NCBI GenBank assembly: GCA_018712555.1
Contig: DVGT01000072.1
Coordinates: forward strand, 1 to 13,807
DNA: 13,807 nt
DNA from: Faecimorpha stercoravium
GTDB taxonomy: Bacteria > Bacillota > Clostridia > Lachnospirales > Bianqueaceae
Direction of reading: 5' to 3'
A program made the position numbers and the translations under genes. The notes under the pieces were generated by a model that was not told the origin of the DNA, searched no databases, and saw only the letters and a list, made by a program, of their open reading frames with translations. This document shows, piece by piece, positions 1-6,974 of the stretch; position 1 is the first letter of the stretch, and every line of letters begins with the position of its first letter.

Positions 1-33
1 CAGTTTAAACTGTTTGTCATGTTGCTTTGCCAT
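1..33 (-). CDS. IS3-family transposase OrfA, N-terminal fragment
   Basis: The minus-strand reading from ATG at 33-31 gives MAKQHDKQFKL and runs off the window edge. This opening is typical of IS3-family OrfA proteins, helix-turn-helix DNA-binding subunits that are normally fused to OrfB by programmed frameshifting. A ribosome site AGGAGGA (plus-strand 41-47) lies 7 nt before the ATG, which supports this start. Only 11 codons are visible, so integrity cannot be judged. Confidence 0.7.
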   Translation of the reverse strand, partial: MAKQHDKQFKL

Positions 34-61
34 AATGAAATCCTCCTTCTGTGATACTTCT

Positions 62-90
62 ATTGTACCACAATTGTTGTCTTTTGGGAA
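62..90 (-). promoter_or_regulatory. Probable promoter of the IS3-type transposase
   Basis: Reading the minus strand, a TACAAT -10 (plus 67-62) stands 17 bp after TTCCCA (plus 90-85), a weak -35 with 4 of 6 consensus bases. It lies inside the IS, upstream of the AGGAGGA ribosome site of the transposase, and fires away from the lipoprotein remnant. Confidence 0.45.
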
Positions 91-130
91 TTTTCTCATT
101 TTGACTTGCACCATTTATATTCTAGCACCA

Positions 131-715
131 AAAAGTATCTGGTTACAGGAAGAGGGACGCAAAGCGTATAATATATTATCGGCGAGCGAGAATCAGATCA
201 TATATGTGAAATATTGCTATGAAGAAGAGGATTCTTCCAGAAGGCAGGTGTACAGAAGCGTGCGGGAAGGAGATATTGTATATACGGAGACGCTTGTGAA
301 GGAATATAATGAGGTAACGGCGTGGGAGGATCAGGTCTATTATATATGGGACGGAAACTTATGGATGTTGGATGTATCAGAAGGGGAGAGGAAGGAAGTT
401 GTAGCGGGATTGCCGGAAAGAACTACATTCAGTTATATTGATGAGACGAGAATCATTCTTTCGACGCCTACGGCATTCTTGATCTATGATACAGAGGGTA
501 ATTTATGGCGGGAGTTTGAAAGAACGGATCAGAAGGAGGGGAGTGAGAGTCACTACTACCTATATGGAATATTAGGAGAATCTTTAGTGTGGCTTGAATC
601 CAAGATCGCCCTGGAAACAGAGATAGAGATACAATATGGAAATCAAATATTATATCATACAGATTATAATGGTGAGAATCGACAGGATATAGCAGTACTG
701 ACAAAACGGGAATAA
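131..715 (+). pseudogene. C-terminal remnant of a lipoprotein gene, cut by the IS
   Basis: This is about 194 codons ending in TAA at 713-715. The protein aligns along its length with residues 233-413 of the lipoprotein at 1206-2447: KSIWLQEEG vs KSVWLQEEG at the start, VREGDIVYTETL vs VREGDTVYIQTL in the middle, and ENRQDIAVL vs QNRQDIGKL at the end. The frame stays open back to base 14, but bases 14-130 belong to the IS. The N-terminal half, including the signal peptide, is therefore missing or lies beyond the IS. Repeated short strands with YDxxGN and Y-rich turns suggest a beta-propeller-like extracellular domain. It sits upstream of the exporter cluster and presumably was a tandem duplicate of its surviving paralog. 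No promoter or start was seen that would let the fragment be translated usefully. Confidence 0.8.
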
Positions 716-767
716 TGCTTTGAAAAAATGAGTAAAAAGAACGACCTTAGATTCGAATGAAAGAGAA

Positions 768-773
768 AGAAGG
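768..773 (+). promoter_or_regulatory. Ribosome binding site choosing the start at 782
   Basis: AGAAGG is only 2 nt before the ATG at 776 but 8 nt before the ATG at 782, so 782 is the better start of the small secreted protein. Confidence 0.6.
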
Positions 774-781
774 TAATGATA

Positions 782-1153
782 ATGAGAAAACGTATGATAA
801 CAGTCATTCTATCACTGGTTATGATTTTGATGTCCAGTGTTTCGGTATTGGCGATTAGTAATTCGAGATCAGGATACCATAATGGTATTACATATACTTT
901 AACAGGAAATAGAACGAGTCAACAGGCCTATTCCGAGGGGGTATATGGTGCTGATGAAGTCACGTTCTACGTTTATATCAGAGCTTATTTCAGAGGCAAC
1001 GATGATACAACGGAAACGAATGTGTTACGAAATGGCCAAGGGGAAGGGACGGTGCGGACCCCGACGATAGGGGCACCCAATGATAGCTACATTGATTCGA
1101 TCTATACGTACCTGCAGTTCGGTACGACTCGAGTCGGCGCCTTCTGGGTGTAA
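782..1153 (+). CDS. Small Sec-secreted protein of unknown function, C-terminus possibly frameshifted
   Basis: The start is taken at ATG 782 from its ribosome site, giving 123 aa. Residues 1 to about 24 form a clear signal peptide: MRKR, then a hydrophobic stretch ending SVSVLA. The mature part is short, rich in Tyr, Thr, Gly, Asn and Ser, has no Cys, and contains alternating beta-like stretches (GITYTLTG, EVTFYVYIRAYF). It looks like a small secreted beta-rich protein. I do not recognise a named family. It lies between two paralogous lipoprotein genes (one broken) and upstream of an ABC exporter, so it could be a surface or antagonistic peptide handled by that cluster; that is inference. The reading frame ends abruptly at TAA 1151, while the -1 frame is open from 1096 to a TGA at 1201 and encodes GVSWSSDRHFQLSKRNGE, so a frameshift near the end is possible. 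Confidence 0.65.
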   Translation: MRKRMITVILSLVMILMSSVSVLAISNSRSGYHNGITYTLTGNRTSQQAYSEGVYGADEVTFYVYIRAYFRGNDDTTETNVLRNGQGEGTVRTPTIGAPNDSYIDSIYTYLQFGTTRVGAFWV

Positions 1154-1171
1154 GCTGGTCTTCTGACCGGC
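1154..1171 (+). other. Short hairpin just after the secreted-protein stop
   Basis: GCTGGTC and GACCGGC (one G-T pair) flank a TTCT loop, starting on the base after the TAA. No T-run follows, so this is not a good intrinsic terminator. It might attenuate or protect mRNA ends, or simply be coding sequence of the alternative frame. Confidence 0.35.
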
Positions 1172-1205
1172 ATTTCCAACTCTCAAAAAGAAATGGGGAA
1201 TGAAC

Positions 1206-2447
1206 ATGAAGAAGCATACATTCGTACTCCTCGTATTCATCCTGGTAATGCTCTTCGGTGCCTGTGGAGTTTCTAATGAGGAGACCTCATCCGGAAGTGG
1301 GCAGGAAAGCGTGGAAAATCATGAATCCGCAGAGTCGGCAGCCAATGATAATCAGTCATCCAAAGAGGAGTCAACGGTTACATCTGAGATCGAGGAAGAA
1401 GAAGTAAGCAAGCTGAATGTCCCGACGCAGATCGTGGATGGGGATTATGATTTTACAGGCTGGGATGCATCTCGGTTATCTCGTAGTCCGCAGATCGATT
1501 TTTGGGATGTCTGCCTGGGGACAACGGAGTTGCTGTATTTATACGCAGGAGATACTGGCTTAGCGCAGATATATACCATGACGACAGAAGGGGAAATTAC
1601 GGAATATGGCGAGACGCCGTGGATGGGCAGCGGGATACAATGTACCGAAGCAGAGGGCACATGGTATCTGATGCATAATACATTGGAATGGAAGCTGTAT
1701 ACGTTGCAGGAAGGAAAGATCGTAGAATTGTATGAGTATCCGGAGAATGGGACGGAGAGATTCTACGAAATTTCGACAAATGAGATTCTCATAGCGGAGG
1801 ATACGTTATACTATGCTTATAGTTTAATTGATAGGGCTTCCCAGTCAATGAACCAGAAAATCGCAGGAGGAATCGGACAGATCGATTTGACAACGGGAGA
1901 AAAAAGTGTTTGGCTTCAGGAAGAAGGAATGGTTTCGTATCGTTTGATCACAGCTGCGAAAGATCATATAGTGTATGAGAAAACAACGGATGATTCGCAG
2001 ACGTCAGTTTTTTTCAGAGGCGTGAGAGAAGGGGACACTGTATATATACAGACATTACCGGAAATAGGCCTCGATTGCAGTCCAGTGGGCCATGTAATAT
2101 ATTACGCAAAGGACGGTATGCTGCAAGCTATGGATGTATCGGATGGTCATGTGGAACCCATCACGGAAACAGTGGAGGATGAGCGTGTGGTGTATGCAGA
2201 TGAGAACAGGATCCTTTGTGAAAGTCTGGACTCTGTTTTCCTATACGATATACAGGGAAATCTGGAACAAACATTTTCCAAGAACAGGAACGAAGAACGG
2301 GTAGAAGAAAGGGATCTGTGCGGAATATGGAAGGATCGTCTGATTTGGGCAGAGACCTATATGGAAGAAGAAAAGACGGTATTTTTCCTGTTCTCGACGG
2401 ATTTAGAAGGACAAAATCGGCAGGATATTGGAAAATTGAGAGGATAG
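1206..2447 (+). CDS. Secreted lipoprotein, beta-propeller-like, unknown function
   Basis: The protein has 413 aa from ATG 1206; the ATG at 1200 lies directly on the GGGGA ribosome site (1195-1199), while 1206 is 6 nt away. Residues 1-20 form a lipoprotein signal peptide ending LFGAC, with Cys20 the expected lipidated residue, so the mature protein is anchored outside the membrane. A Ser/Glu/Asn-rich linker follows (about 21-65), then roughly 350 residues of repeated beta-strand pattern (YDFTGWD, LLYLYAGD, DTLYYAYS, VFLYDIQGN), resembling clostridial propeller-like lipoproteins of the DUF5050 style. It is the intact paralog of the truncated gene at 131-715. Nineteen bases separate it from the next lipoprotein gene, so the two are probably in one operon with the exporter. 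A sensor or accessory role for that exporter is inferred from position only. Confidence 0.75.
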   Translation: MKKHTFVLLVFILVMLFGACGVSNEETSSGSGQESVENHESAESAANDNQSSKEESTVTSEIEEEEVSKLNVPTQIVDGDYDFTGWDASRLSRSPQIDFWDVCLGTTELLYLYAGDTGLAQIYTMTTEGEITEYGETPWMGSGIQCTEAEGTWYLMHNTLEWKLYTLQEGKIVELYEYPENGTERFYEISTNEILIAEDTLYYAYSLIDRASQSMNQKIAGGIGQIDLTTGEKSVWLQEEGMVSYRLITAAKDHIVYEKTTDDSQTSVFFRGVREGDTVYIQTLPEIGLDCSPVGHVIYYAKDGMLQAMDVSDGHVEPITETVEDERVVYADENRILCESLDSVFLYDIQGNLEQTFSKNRNEERVEERDLCGIWKDRLIWAETYMEEEKTVFFLFSTDLEGQNRQDIGKLRG

Positions 2448-2466
2448 CCAGAAGGAGGCGACGAAA

Positions 2467-3693
2467 ATGAGGCGGAGAATCGGGATGTTGTTACTGTGTG
2501 TCTGTCTGTTTGGCGTATTTGGATGTACGGAAGATCCGATGGAAAACGTAGAGATGGATGATTACGATGGAAACTTCGCGACACAGTCTACAATATTACA
2601 AAAGGGCGCAGAGACAGAGCAGGGGATCTACTGGGATTATGGGGGCCTGATTTTGTATATGGACAAGGATTCGCAGGCGGTTACCGTATTATGTTCCAAA
2701 CCGAATTGTACGCATCTGAATGAGGACTGTGATGGCAGGATTGGCGATACAGTCAGTTCTCTGGCGAGCCTTCAGGAGTATGCCGGAAAGATTTATTACT
2801 GTGTGCGAGGGTTTGCCGCTTCCGATGATAATTATGAGGTAAAGGAAGTGCTTCAGCTTTATCGCATGGAGCCGGATGGCACGGGACGTGAACTCGTAAG
2901 AGAGTGCGAGATTCCCCTGGGTTCCATGTTGGGCGGCCCCAATATCATATTGCATCGAGGACGAATTTATTGCCTGACCTCAGCGGAGATAGGGATCGGC
3001 GATCCAGAAGACGAGAATTTCTATGTGACAACAGTATATGTCTTGTATGCGATGGATATGGCAGGGGATGGAGAGGCGCGTGAGATCTGGCGTAGTGATG
3101 GGGAAAACATGTCCATGCCGGGACCTTTGTACGCAGAGGGAAACACAGTGTACATGCGGGGTTATGTCGGGGATGACGATAACACGGAAACGACAGTGTA
3201 TGCCTGCAACATAGAAGAAGAAACGATAGAACCATTGCCGATTTCTGTAGCGCACCCTGTCAACGGGAACCGAATTCAGGGACATATATGGAAATATATG
3301 CGTTCAGGCGATGGTATGTATGAATATGATCTGGAAAATTTAGAGGAACGTCAGATTCTGGATCTGTCTTCCTATCAAGGAGAGGCACAGGCCGCATCCA
3401 TTTTAAATGGAGTTTGGATAGTAGGATATACGAATAGCGTATTGAATTCGAATCATCCTCCGGAAGATGCGGGTACGCAATGGATATATACAGAAGAAGG
3501 GAAGTTGGCAGCAACATTGCCTGCCCTAGAAATAGAGGATCATCTGCGCGCTGGTTGGACGGATGCCACAGATCAGTATGCTATCTATTGTGTATATAGT
3601 TATGAAGGGAATTATATTGAGTTCTATACGGTGGATCTGACAGATCCCACGAATGCGGAATGGGTACAGAGCGCCGTTATTGATTTGAGGTGA
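2467..3693 (+). CDS. Lipoprotein with CxxxxCxHxxxxC motif, unknown function
   Basis: The protein has 408 aa. An AAGGAGG site at 2452-2458, 8 nt upstream, supports ATG 2467. Residues 1-20 are a lipoprotein signal (MRRR, hydrophobic core, VFGC with Cys20). Residues 76-88 contain Cys76, Cys81, His83 and Cys88 in the setting VLCSKPNCTHLNEDC, a motif I know from many uncharacterised lipoproteins of Lachnospiraceae and relatives. The rest is strand-rich with Tyr/Asp turns (KIYYCVRG, TVYMRGYVGD, GMYEYDLENL), consistent with a beta-propeller. The Cys/His cluster could bind a metal or form disulfides; this is not shown by the sequence. The stop lies 4 nt before the ATPase start, and that gene's ribosome site overlaps the stop codon, so translation is probably coupled to the exporter. 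Confidence 0.75.
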   Translation: MRRRIGMLLLCVCLFGVFGCTEDPMENVEMDDYDGNFATQSTILQKGAETEQGIYWDYGGLILYMDKDSQAVTVLCSKPNCTHLNEDCDGRIGDTVSSLASLQEYAGKIYYCVRGFAASDDNYEVKEVLQLYRMEPDGTGRELVRECEIPLGSMLGGPNIILHRGRIYCLTSAEIGIGDPEDENFYVTTVYVLYAMDMAGDGEAREIWRSDGENMSMPGPLYAEGNTVYMRGYVGDDDNTETTVYACNIEEETIEPLPISVAHPVNGNRIQGHIWKYMRSGDGMYEYDLENLEERQILDLSSYQGEAQAASILNGVWIVGYTNSVLNSNHPPEDAGTQWIYTEEGKLAATLPALEIEDHLRAGWTDATDQYAIYCVYSYEGNYIEFYTVDLTDPTNAEWVQSAVIDLR

Positions 3694-3697
3694 GGAC

Positions 3698-4573
3698 ATG
3701 GACAACGTCATCTTGTCAATACAGGATTTGACTAAAAAATATGGAGATCTCGTCGCCTTGGATCACTTTAGCGCGGAGTTTATGCCAGGTGTCTATGGCA
3801 TTCTGGGGGCGAATGGGGCGGGTAAGAGTACGTTGATGAACCTGATCACAGACAGTATTCATAGAGATGGCGGTTCTATCTGTTTTATGGGCAGAGAGAT
3901 TCTGGACTGGAAAGAAAAATTTCGGGCACAGCTTGGTTATATGCCGCAACAACAGGGGATGTACGAGCAAATGAGCGCATATGGTTTCCTGATGTATATG
4001 GCGAAGCTTAAGGGGATTAAGCGTAGCATGGCCAGGGATGAGGTGGGGCGGCTCTTGGACCAGATGAATCTGACCGATGTGACGCACAAGAAACTGAGCG
4101 GCTTTTCCGGGGGAATGAAACAGCGCATTTTATTGGCACAGGCATTATTGGGGGATCCCAAAGTGCTTTTGTTGGATGAACCCACGGCAGGGTTGGATCC
4201 AAAAGAACGAATTCGAATTCGGAATCTGATCGCCAAACTATCTCAGGATCGAGTGATTTTGTTGGCCACGCATATTGTCAGCGATATTGAGCAGATCTCC
4301 CAGCAGATTCTCCTGATGCAGAAGGGCAGGCTCATCAAGATGGCCACGGCGGAAGAACTGACAACTGGCATCGATCAGGAAGTTCGAGAAGCTGCGGTGC
4401 CGCCAGGAGAACTGGAAGCATGGCAAAGACAGTATCGAATCGGGCGTATCTATACGCGCAGGGGATGTCTGTGGGCGAGAATCATTGGAGAGCCATATCC
4501 AGAAAGTGCACAGATTGCGGCGGACGGTGCAAACTTGGAGGATGTGTATCTGTATTATTTGGGTGAGTCATGA
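3698..4573 (+). CDS. ABC transporter ATP-binding protein (ABC-2 exporter type)
   Basis: The protein has 291 aa. It powers transport by ATP hydrolysis on the inner face of the membrane with the permease encoded next. Visible motifs are Walker A GANGAGKST (37-45), a Q-loop around YMPQQQG (82-88), signature LSGFSGGMKQR (133-143), Walker B VLLLDEP (156-162), D-loop GLDP (165-168), and the switch His192 in LATHIVSD. The C-terminal 80 residues are the variable tail seen in CcmA/NatA-like exporters of drugs, peptides or lipids. A GAGGTGAGG ribosome site overlaps the upstream stop codon. Its own TGA overlaps the permease ATG (ATGA at 4570-4573). All catalytic motifs are intact. The substrate cannot be read from the sequence. 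Confidence 0.93.
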   Translation: MDNVILSIQDLTKKYGDLVALDHFSAEFMPGVYGILGANGAGKSTLMNLITDSIHRDGGSICFMGREILDWKEKFRAQLGYMPQQQGMYEQMSAYGFLMYMAKLKGIKRSMARDEVGRLLDQMNLTDVTHKKLSGFSGGMKQRILLAQALLGDPKVLLLDEPTAGLDPKERIRIRNLIAKLSQDRVILLATHIVSDIEQISQQILLMQKGRLIKMATAEELTTGIDQEVREAAVPPGELEAWQRQYRIGRIYTRRGCLWARIIGEPYPESAQIAADGANLEDVYLYYLGES

Positions 4574-6444
4574 TGGGCGAATGGAAAAGACTTTTCTCCT
4601 CCTGGAAATTTGCGGCTGTACTCGTATTGCTGTTTGTACTTCATCTATTTCTCTATTTGTTTACCGAATGGAAGGGATATGTGCCATTGGAAGAGTGGTT
4701 GGATGGGCAGCGTATATATCGCGAGCAGATTGACACGTATCAAAAATTGCCGATCCAGGAGGCATATGAACAGGCGCAGGCGGACCGTGAAGAAGCACGA
4801 ACGATAGAGGACTGGAAAACGTACGAGGCGTTGGAAAAGTGTGTGAATCAGCTGGAGAGCCTGGCAGGATGGGAGGGGTACCTGAAGGGAGTTCAGGATT
4901 CAGCAGATCGTGTACTGCAGTTTTCCATTTTTCAGGATTCGGGCGGCTATACCTATAAGAATACCATTAAGACGGCTCGGGAGTACGAGGCGCTACACGA
5001 TGTGAATCTCGTGTTGGGGCATGATGATGCATTAACGAGCATATTACAGTCTGTGGTAACAGATTATATGCTGGTTTTGTGGATGCTCCTGTTTGTTATG
5101 TCATTTTTACAGGAGAGGCGTCGTGGACTGTGGGCGATGATCTATGCTACACCCAGAGGACGAGGTCAATTGGGTTTGCGGAGAATTGGCGTATTATTTG
5201 TCGCTGCCATCTCAGGGACATTCCTTCTGGTAGGAGGAGGTTTCTCGGTAGGATGCGCTATATATGGCATACCAGAGATGAATCGAGCTGTACAATCGAT
5301 TCCACTTTTGCAGGGAATCACTCAAGAATGGTCGGTAGGATCTTTTATCTGGATCTACTTTCTGACGAAAGGACTCGCTGTTTTCATGATGGGATTGTTT
5401 TTGTATGCGATTCTGTCTCTTTTCCGTTCGTTACCCGCGGCTATTGTCACACTGGGAGTAGTCATGGGCGCAGAGTATGTTCTGTATTGGGGAGTGCAGA
5501 CACAGAGTCCTTGGGCAGTTGTGAAATACGGCAATCTTGCTGCTCTTATTGAAACAGGAAGTTTGTTTACAAGGTATCTCAATGTGAATCTCTTTACAGT
5601 TCCTGTGTCTATAAGAACAATAGGCTGGTTCCTGATAGGAGTAGTGACGGTACTGAGCGCAGGGGTTGTGATATGGAATCAGAGATGGAAACGCCCGGCA
5701 GGACATAAGAACGTGTGGGAACGATTCGTGATGATAAAAAACAGGTGTCTGGATGCGCTGTGGACGCGGTGTCCTCTCTGGCTTTCGGAATGTTATAAGG
5801 TTTTGTTCTTGCAGCGGGGATGGCTTGTATGGAGTGTGCTTGCCTTATGGATGCTGTACGGTGCTCTGGGCGTACCCGTAGTGGAGACAACGGAAGAATC
5901 GCTGGCAAATCAGTTTTGTGAGCAGCATATGGGTCCAGTGGAGGAGGAAACACGGGCAGCAGCAACATTATGGGCGGAACGTATACAAGAGAGAATCGAG
6001 GAACGAAATCAGCTGCGTAGCCGTTATGAGGCAGGCGAATTATCTGCCGGTGAATATGACAGCGCGATGAACGAGTATTCGGGTCTAGATATTCAGCAAG
6101 GCGCGTTGTATATTGTGCAGGATCGGATACAGCAAGCAGAGGCTGAGAATGTCTGGTTGATCAGTAATCATGCCATAGAACGTTATTTTTCGCCTTCAGC
6201 CTATAGTGGTTATCAATTAGCGATGGGAGTGCTGCTATTGGTGTTGGCTATCACACTGGGCGGGATACAGGCTTCGGAAGAGGAAAATGGTGTAAGAAAT
6301 ATGGTGCGCGCTGCATATTGGGGGCGTTCTCCATTATGGCGTGCTAAAGCATGGGCAGTATTTGTACTTTCCAGTCTTTGTGTGATTTTGTATACGATCG
6401 TAGAAGCGAGGCAGTTGATACAGGTTCTGCCGGTAGGAATTTAG
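4570..6444 (+). CDS. ABC-2 type permease with duplicated halves, cut short by an in-frame TAG
   Basis: There are 624 codons to TAG 6442-6444. The start ATG 4570 overlaps the ATPase stop; ATG 4573 is an equally good alternative. The first half has a membrane helix at about 14-31, a charged Gln/Glu-rich outer region to about 155, then about five more helices to about 375. The second half, from about 410 (CYKVLFLQRG), repeats the plan: a helix, a charged outer loop of about 125 residues, then a helix with YQLAMGVLLLVLAITLGG. The two halves also share similar cytoplasmic turns (RRGLWAMIYATPRGRGQL; NGVRNMVRAAYWGRSPLW). The TAG falls within the second membrane domain, and the same frame continues for 120 codons of hydrophobic, permease-like protein. 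The intact gene would span 4570-6804 (about 743 residues plus the TAG). As read, the product lacks its last helices and may not function. Confidence 0.8.
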   Translation: MMGEWKRLFSSWKFAAVLVLLFVLHLFLYLFTEWKGYVPLEEWLDGQRIYREQIDTYQKLPIQEAYEQAQADREEARTIEDWKTYEALEKCVNQLESLAGWEGYLKGVQDSADRVLQFSIFQDSGGYTYKNTIKTAREYEALHDVNLVLGHDDALTSILQSVVTDYMLVLWMLLFVMSFLQERRRGLWAMIYATPRGRGQLGLRRIGVLFVAAISGTFLLVGGGFSVGCAIYGIPEMNRAVQSIPLLQGITQEWSVGSFIWIYFLTKGLAVFMMGLFLYAILSLFRSLPAAIVTLGVVMGAEYVLYWGVQTQSPWAVVKYGNLAALIETGSLFTRYLNVNLFTVPVSIRTIGWFLIGVVTVLSAGVVIWNQRWKRPAGHKNVWERFVMIKNRCLDALWTRCPLWLSECYKVLFLQRGWLVWSVLALWMLYGALGVPVVETTEESLANQFCEQHMGPVEEETRAAATLWAERIQERIEERNQLRSRYEAGELSAGEYDSAMNEYSGLDIQQGALYIVQDRIQQAEAENVWLISNHAIERYFSPSAYSGYQLAMGVLLLVLAITLGGIQASEEENGVRNMVRAAYWGRSPLWRAKAWAVFVLSSLCVILYTIVEARQLIQVLPVGI

Positions 6445-6804
6445 GCAGCTCCGGCAGCCAGTGTGGGGTATTTCAGAGAAATACCGCGTGCAATCAGTCT
6501 GGCAGGATTGTATGGGATATTGTTCACGCTGCGTTTGGTAATGGTATGGAGTGTGGCGGGACTCATCCTGTGTATATCGGGATGGTGTAAGCAAACCAAT
6601 GTGGGACAAGGCGCGGCGGTGATTCTCTTCGGAGTACCTGCATTTTTAGGGTATGTCGGTGTAGCGGGCATGCAAATTGTGAGTCCTGCAGGCGCTATAA
6701 GTGGCTGGATGTTGTTTGAAACGGGGATCGGATTTTGGGCGTATGGTCTGTGGACGATTCTTGGGCTTGCGGGCTGGATTGTGGCAAGAAGACACTGGAC
6801 ATAA
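6445..6804 (+). pseudogene. C-terminal part of the permease, separated by the TAG
   Basis: This is in the same frame as the permease gene and uninterrupted from the codon after TAG 6442 to TAA 6802-6804. It encodes 119 residues beginning AAPAASVGYFREIPRA, with three or four hydrophobic segments (YGILFTLRLVMVWSVAGLIL, GAAVILFGVPAFLGYVGVAG, WAYGLWTILGLAGWIVA). These supply the helices the truncated second half lacks. A GTG at 6463 could start an internal frame, but no good ribosome site precedes it. I read it as the detached end of the permease, restored only by suppression or readthrough. A sequencing error is also possible. Confidence 0.75.
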
Positions 6805-6847
6805 CCTCTCTGTCAAAGGATTTGGTTTCTTTGCGAGGGTTCCATTC

Positions 6848-6876
6848 TTGAATCCTGGAAATAATTATGGTACAAT
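6848..6876 (+). promoter_or_regulatory. Sigma-A-type promoter of the oligoendopeptidase operon
   Basis: TTGAAT (6848-6853) and TACAAT (6871-6876) are 17 bp apart, with a TGG extended -10 directly before TACAAT. Transcription would start near 6883, giving a leader of about 90 nt. It lies in the only sizeable gap between the exporter cluster and the downstream genes. No terminator for the exporter cluster was seen at 6805-6847, so read-through is possible. Confidence 0.75.
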
Positions 6877-6877
6877 A

Positions 6878-6953
6878 GGCGTGGCAAGGCAGCTTTCTAT
6901 ACGGAAGAGTGTTAGAGCCACGCCATGAGTTTGCCGCCAAAGGGCGTCAAACT
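6878..6953 (+). promoter_or_regulatory. Structured 5' leader with two hairpins
   Basis: GGCGTGGC (6878-6885) is perfectly complementary to GCCACGCC (6917-6924), enclosing a 31-nt loop. Three bases later an 11-bp stem with one mismatch pairs 6928-6938 with 6943-6953 across an AAAG loop. The ribosome site of the peptidase gene follows at 6962-6968. The first stem begins at or just before the predicted transcription start. I do not match it to any riboswitch class I know; it may be a regulatory leader, a protein operator or an mRNA stabiliser. Confidence 0.5.
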
Positions 6954-6961
6954 CCGAAAGC

Positions 6962-6968
6962 AGGAGGG
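6962..6968 (+). promoter_or_regulatory. Ribosome binding site choosing the start at 6975
   Basis: AGGAGGG abuts the ATG at 6969 with no spacing and is 6 nt before the ATG at 6975, so the latter is the likely start of the peptidase. Confidence 0.75.
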
Positions 6969-6974
6969 ATGTCT

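Larger units (their letters stand above)
1..130 (-). mobile_element. 5' end of an IS3-family insertion sequence, entering from the left edge
   Basis: On the minus strand this stretch reads as the left end of an IS. It has a terminal TGGTGC at 130-125, a promoter, a ribosome site and the first codons of a transposase OrfA. The plus-strand boundary at 130/131 is placed by homology: from base 131 onward the sequence encodes KSIWLQEEG, matching KSVWLQEEG inside the intact lipoprotein gene at 1902, while nothing before 131 matches that gene. A TG...CA end is usual for IS3-family elements. The target-site duplication and the other IS end lie outside the window. Family assignment rests on 11 residues plus the end sequence, so the subgroup is open. 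Confidence 0.75.

Noticed and set aside
14..715. Intact 233-aa protein gene
   Set aside because: The first 117 bases lie in the IS end; the first codons do not resemble the paralog and no ribosome site precedes them.
1154..1171. Intrinsic terminator after the small secreted gene
   Set aside because: The hairpin is followed by ATTTCCAAC rather than a T-run, and the next gene begins within 35 bases.
5079..5552. 157-aa open frame inside the permease gene
   Set aside because: It is an alternative-frame shadow of the permease, without a ribosome site or a recognisable domain.
6878..6953. Known riboswitch (SAM, TPP, cobalamin, glycine, c-di-GMP)
   Set aside because: None of the conserved cores of these classes could be recognised; only two simple stems are visible.
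6909..6974. Earlier GTG start for the oligoendopeptidase
   Set aside because: It would translate through both leader hairpins, has no ribosome site, and adds residues not expected before MKFSEMPYKRV.
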